Source of the DNA: Geobacter sp. UBA6802
Lineage (GTDB): Bacteria; Desulfobacterota; Desulfuromonadia; Geobacterales; Pseudopelobacteraceae
DNA length: 7,160 nucleotides
Assembly: GCA_002452325.1 (NCBI GenBank)
Contig: DKFG01000102.1
Span: 1 to 7,160 of the forward strand
Direction of reading: 5' to 3'
Below the pieces are notes generated by a model. It had not been told where the DNA came from. It made no database searches and saw only the letters and a program-made list of their open reading frames with translations. Of this stretch, positions 6,415 through 7,160 are shown piece by piece. The position numbers were made by a program, and so were the translations under genes. Within the stretch, counting starts at the first letter, position 1; each line of letters starts with the position of its first letter.

Positions 6415-7160
6415 ATGAAATCCGCACCATCCATCAAACTGTTTGAACATCGGCAGATTCGGGCTGAATGGGATGTTAAACATCAGCAATGGTATTTTGC
6501 TATAGTTGATGTTATTGCCGTTTTAACCAACAGTGTTGATCCTAATGCGTACTGGCGTAAGCTGAAAGAACGGCTAAAAAAAGAAGGCAATGAAACCGTG
6601 ACAAATTGTCACGGTTTGAAAATGACCGCCGCAGACGGTAAACAACGGCTCACTGACGTCGCCGATACTGAACAGCTTTTACGGCTCATCCAATCCGTCC
6701 CCTCCCCCAAGGCAGAGCCGTTCAAGCGCTGGCTTGCCCAAGTGGGCTACGAACGGATACTGGAGATTGAGAACCCGGAGCTGGCACAACAGCGGATGAA
6801 GGAGCTGTACGAGCAGAAAGGCTACCCCAAAGACTGGATCGACAAGCGGCTGCGCGGTATTGCCATCCGTCAAAACCTGACTGATGAGTGGCAGGAGCGG
6901 GGCATCAGCTCCGAGCGCGATTTCAGTATTCTGACCGCCGAGATAGCCAAGGCTACCTTCGGCGTAACCCCTTCTGAACATAAAGAGTTGAAAGGGCTGA
7001 CCAGGAATAATGAGAATCTGCGGGATCACATGACCGATCTTGAGCTGATCTTCACCATGTTGGGGGAAAAGGTTACTACCGAGATATCGCAGACAGAAAA
7101 ACCGGATACCTTTGATAAGAACAAAAAGGTTGCCAAACGTGGCGGCAGGGTGGCTGGTAC
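6415..7160 (+). CDS. Bro-N domain protein (phage antirepressor / DinD-like), C-terminus beyond window
   Basis: The frame stays open from ATG 6415 to the window edge, giving 248 residues; relatives run to about 270-290, so only the tail is missing. The Bro-N DNA-binding domain spans about residues 5-115: IKLFEHRQIRAEW, WYFAIVDVIAVL (26-37), TNCHGLKM (63-70) and RLIQSVPSPKAEPFKRWLAQVGYERI (90-115). A second conserved region holds WIDKRLRGIAIRQNLTDEWQERG and ILTAEIAKATFGVTPSEHKELKG, then a GGRVAG motif at the edge. Proteins of this group are annotated as phage antirepressors or DNA-damage-inducible protein D; E. coli DinD inhibits RecA, but these relatives are mostly uncharacterised. The gene begins three bases after the nuclease stop, with GGGGAG (6402-6407) as its ribosome site inside the nuclease gene, so the two are co-translated. 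It may be the nuclease's regulator or partner. The family is sure; the function is inferred. Confidence 0.88.
   Translation, partial: MKSAPSIKLFEHRQIRAEWDVKHQQWYFAIVDVIAVLTNSVDPNAYWRKLKERLKKEGNETVTNCHGLKMTAADGKQRLTDVADTEQLLRLIQSVPSPKAEPFKRWLAQVGYERILEIENPELAQQRMKELYEQKGYPKDWIDKRLRGIAIRQNLTDEWQERGISSERDFSILTAEIAKATFGVTPSEHKELKGLTRNNENLRDHMTDLELIFTMLGEKVTTEISQTEKPDTFDKNKKVAKRGGRVAG
6593..6617. repeat. Perfect 12-base-arm palindrome inside the Bro-N gene
   Basis: AAACCGTGACAA (6593-6604), one central A (6605), then TTGTCACGGTTT (6606-6617), its exact reverse complement. It encodes the E-T-V-T-N-C-H-G-L part of the Bro-N domain. The sequence could act as a dyad operator for a DNA-binding protein, or as a strong hairpin in the message. 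There is no T tract right after it, so it is not a normal intrinsic terminator. Confidence 0.8.

Noticed and set aside
6593..6617. Palindrome read as an intrinsic terminator
   Set aside because: It is followed by GAAAATGACC rather than a T tract, and the Bro-N reading frame continues for more than 500 bases beyond it.

Overview
The window looks like chromosomal DNA from a Gram-negative bacterium. It encodes the inner-membrane end of an RND efflux pump, an outer-membrane efflux lipoprotein, and the anaerobic-type (cobalt-early) cobalamin enzyme CbiET. The moderately GC-rich codon use, the fused cbiET and an 8-base GCAACG-type interspersed repeat remind me of Geobacter/Trichlorobacter-like Desulfuromonadales. 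That placement is an impression, not a demonstrated identity. Every supported gene lies on the plus strand, and no stretch over 300 bases lacks a gene.

Region 1 (1-3068) is an export and redox block. The C-terminal quarter of an AcrB/MexB-type RND transporter ends at 828. A NodT/OprM-type outer-membrane factor starts two bases later. A flavin nitroreductase of the Frm2/Hbn1-like group follows after 56 bases. A strong intrinsic terminator (3029-3068) closes the block. The outer-membrane factor carries a palindromic interspersed repeat inside its first 40 codons, and the right half of that repeat encodes part of its lipoprotein signal peptide.

Region 2 (3073-4855) begins with a candidate promoter and two overlapping small genes, DUF4160 and DUF2442, a recurrent pair often suspected to be toxin-antitoxin-like. 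The fused corrinoid methyltransferase gene cbiET follows 14 bases later. No other cobalamin gene is visible.

Region 3 (4885-7160, running off the end) is the most unusual part. A 508-residue protein joins an unrecognised helical N-terminal region, an EVE/PUA-like domain of the kind that reads modified bases, and an HsdR-N-like PD-(D/E)XK nuclease with an apparently intact active site. Three bases after its stop comes a Bro-N (phage antirepressor/DinD-like) gene, cut by the window end, with a perfect 12-base-arm palindrome inside its coding sequence. I infer a compact modification-dependent restriction system with a putative DNA-binding partner, probably acquired horizontally and sitting in the transcriptional wake of cbiET. 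From 3131 onward, gaps between genes are 29 bases or less and I see no internal terminator, so the DUF pair, cbiET and the defence-like pair may share a transcript.
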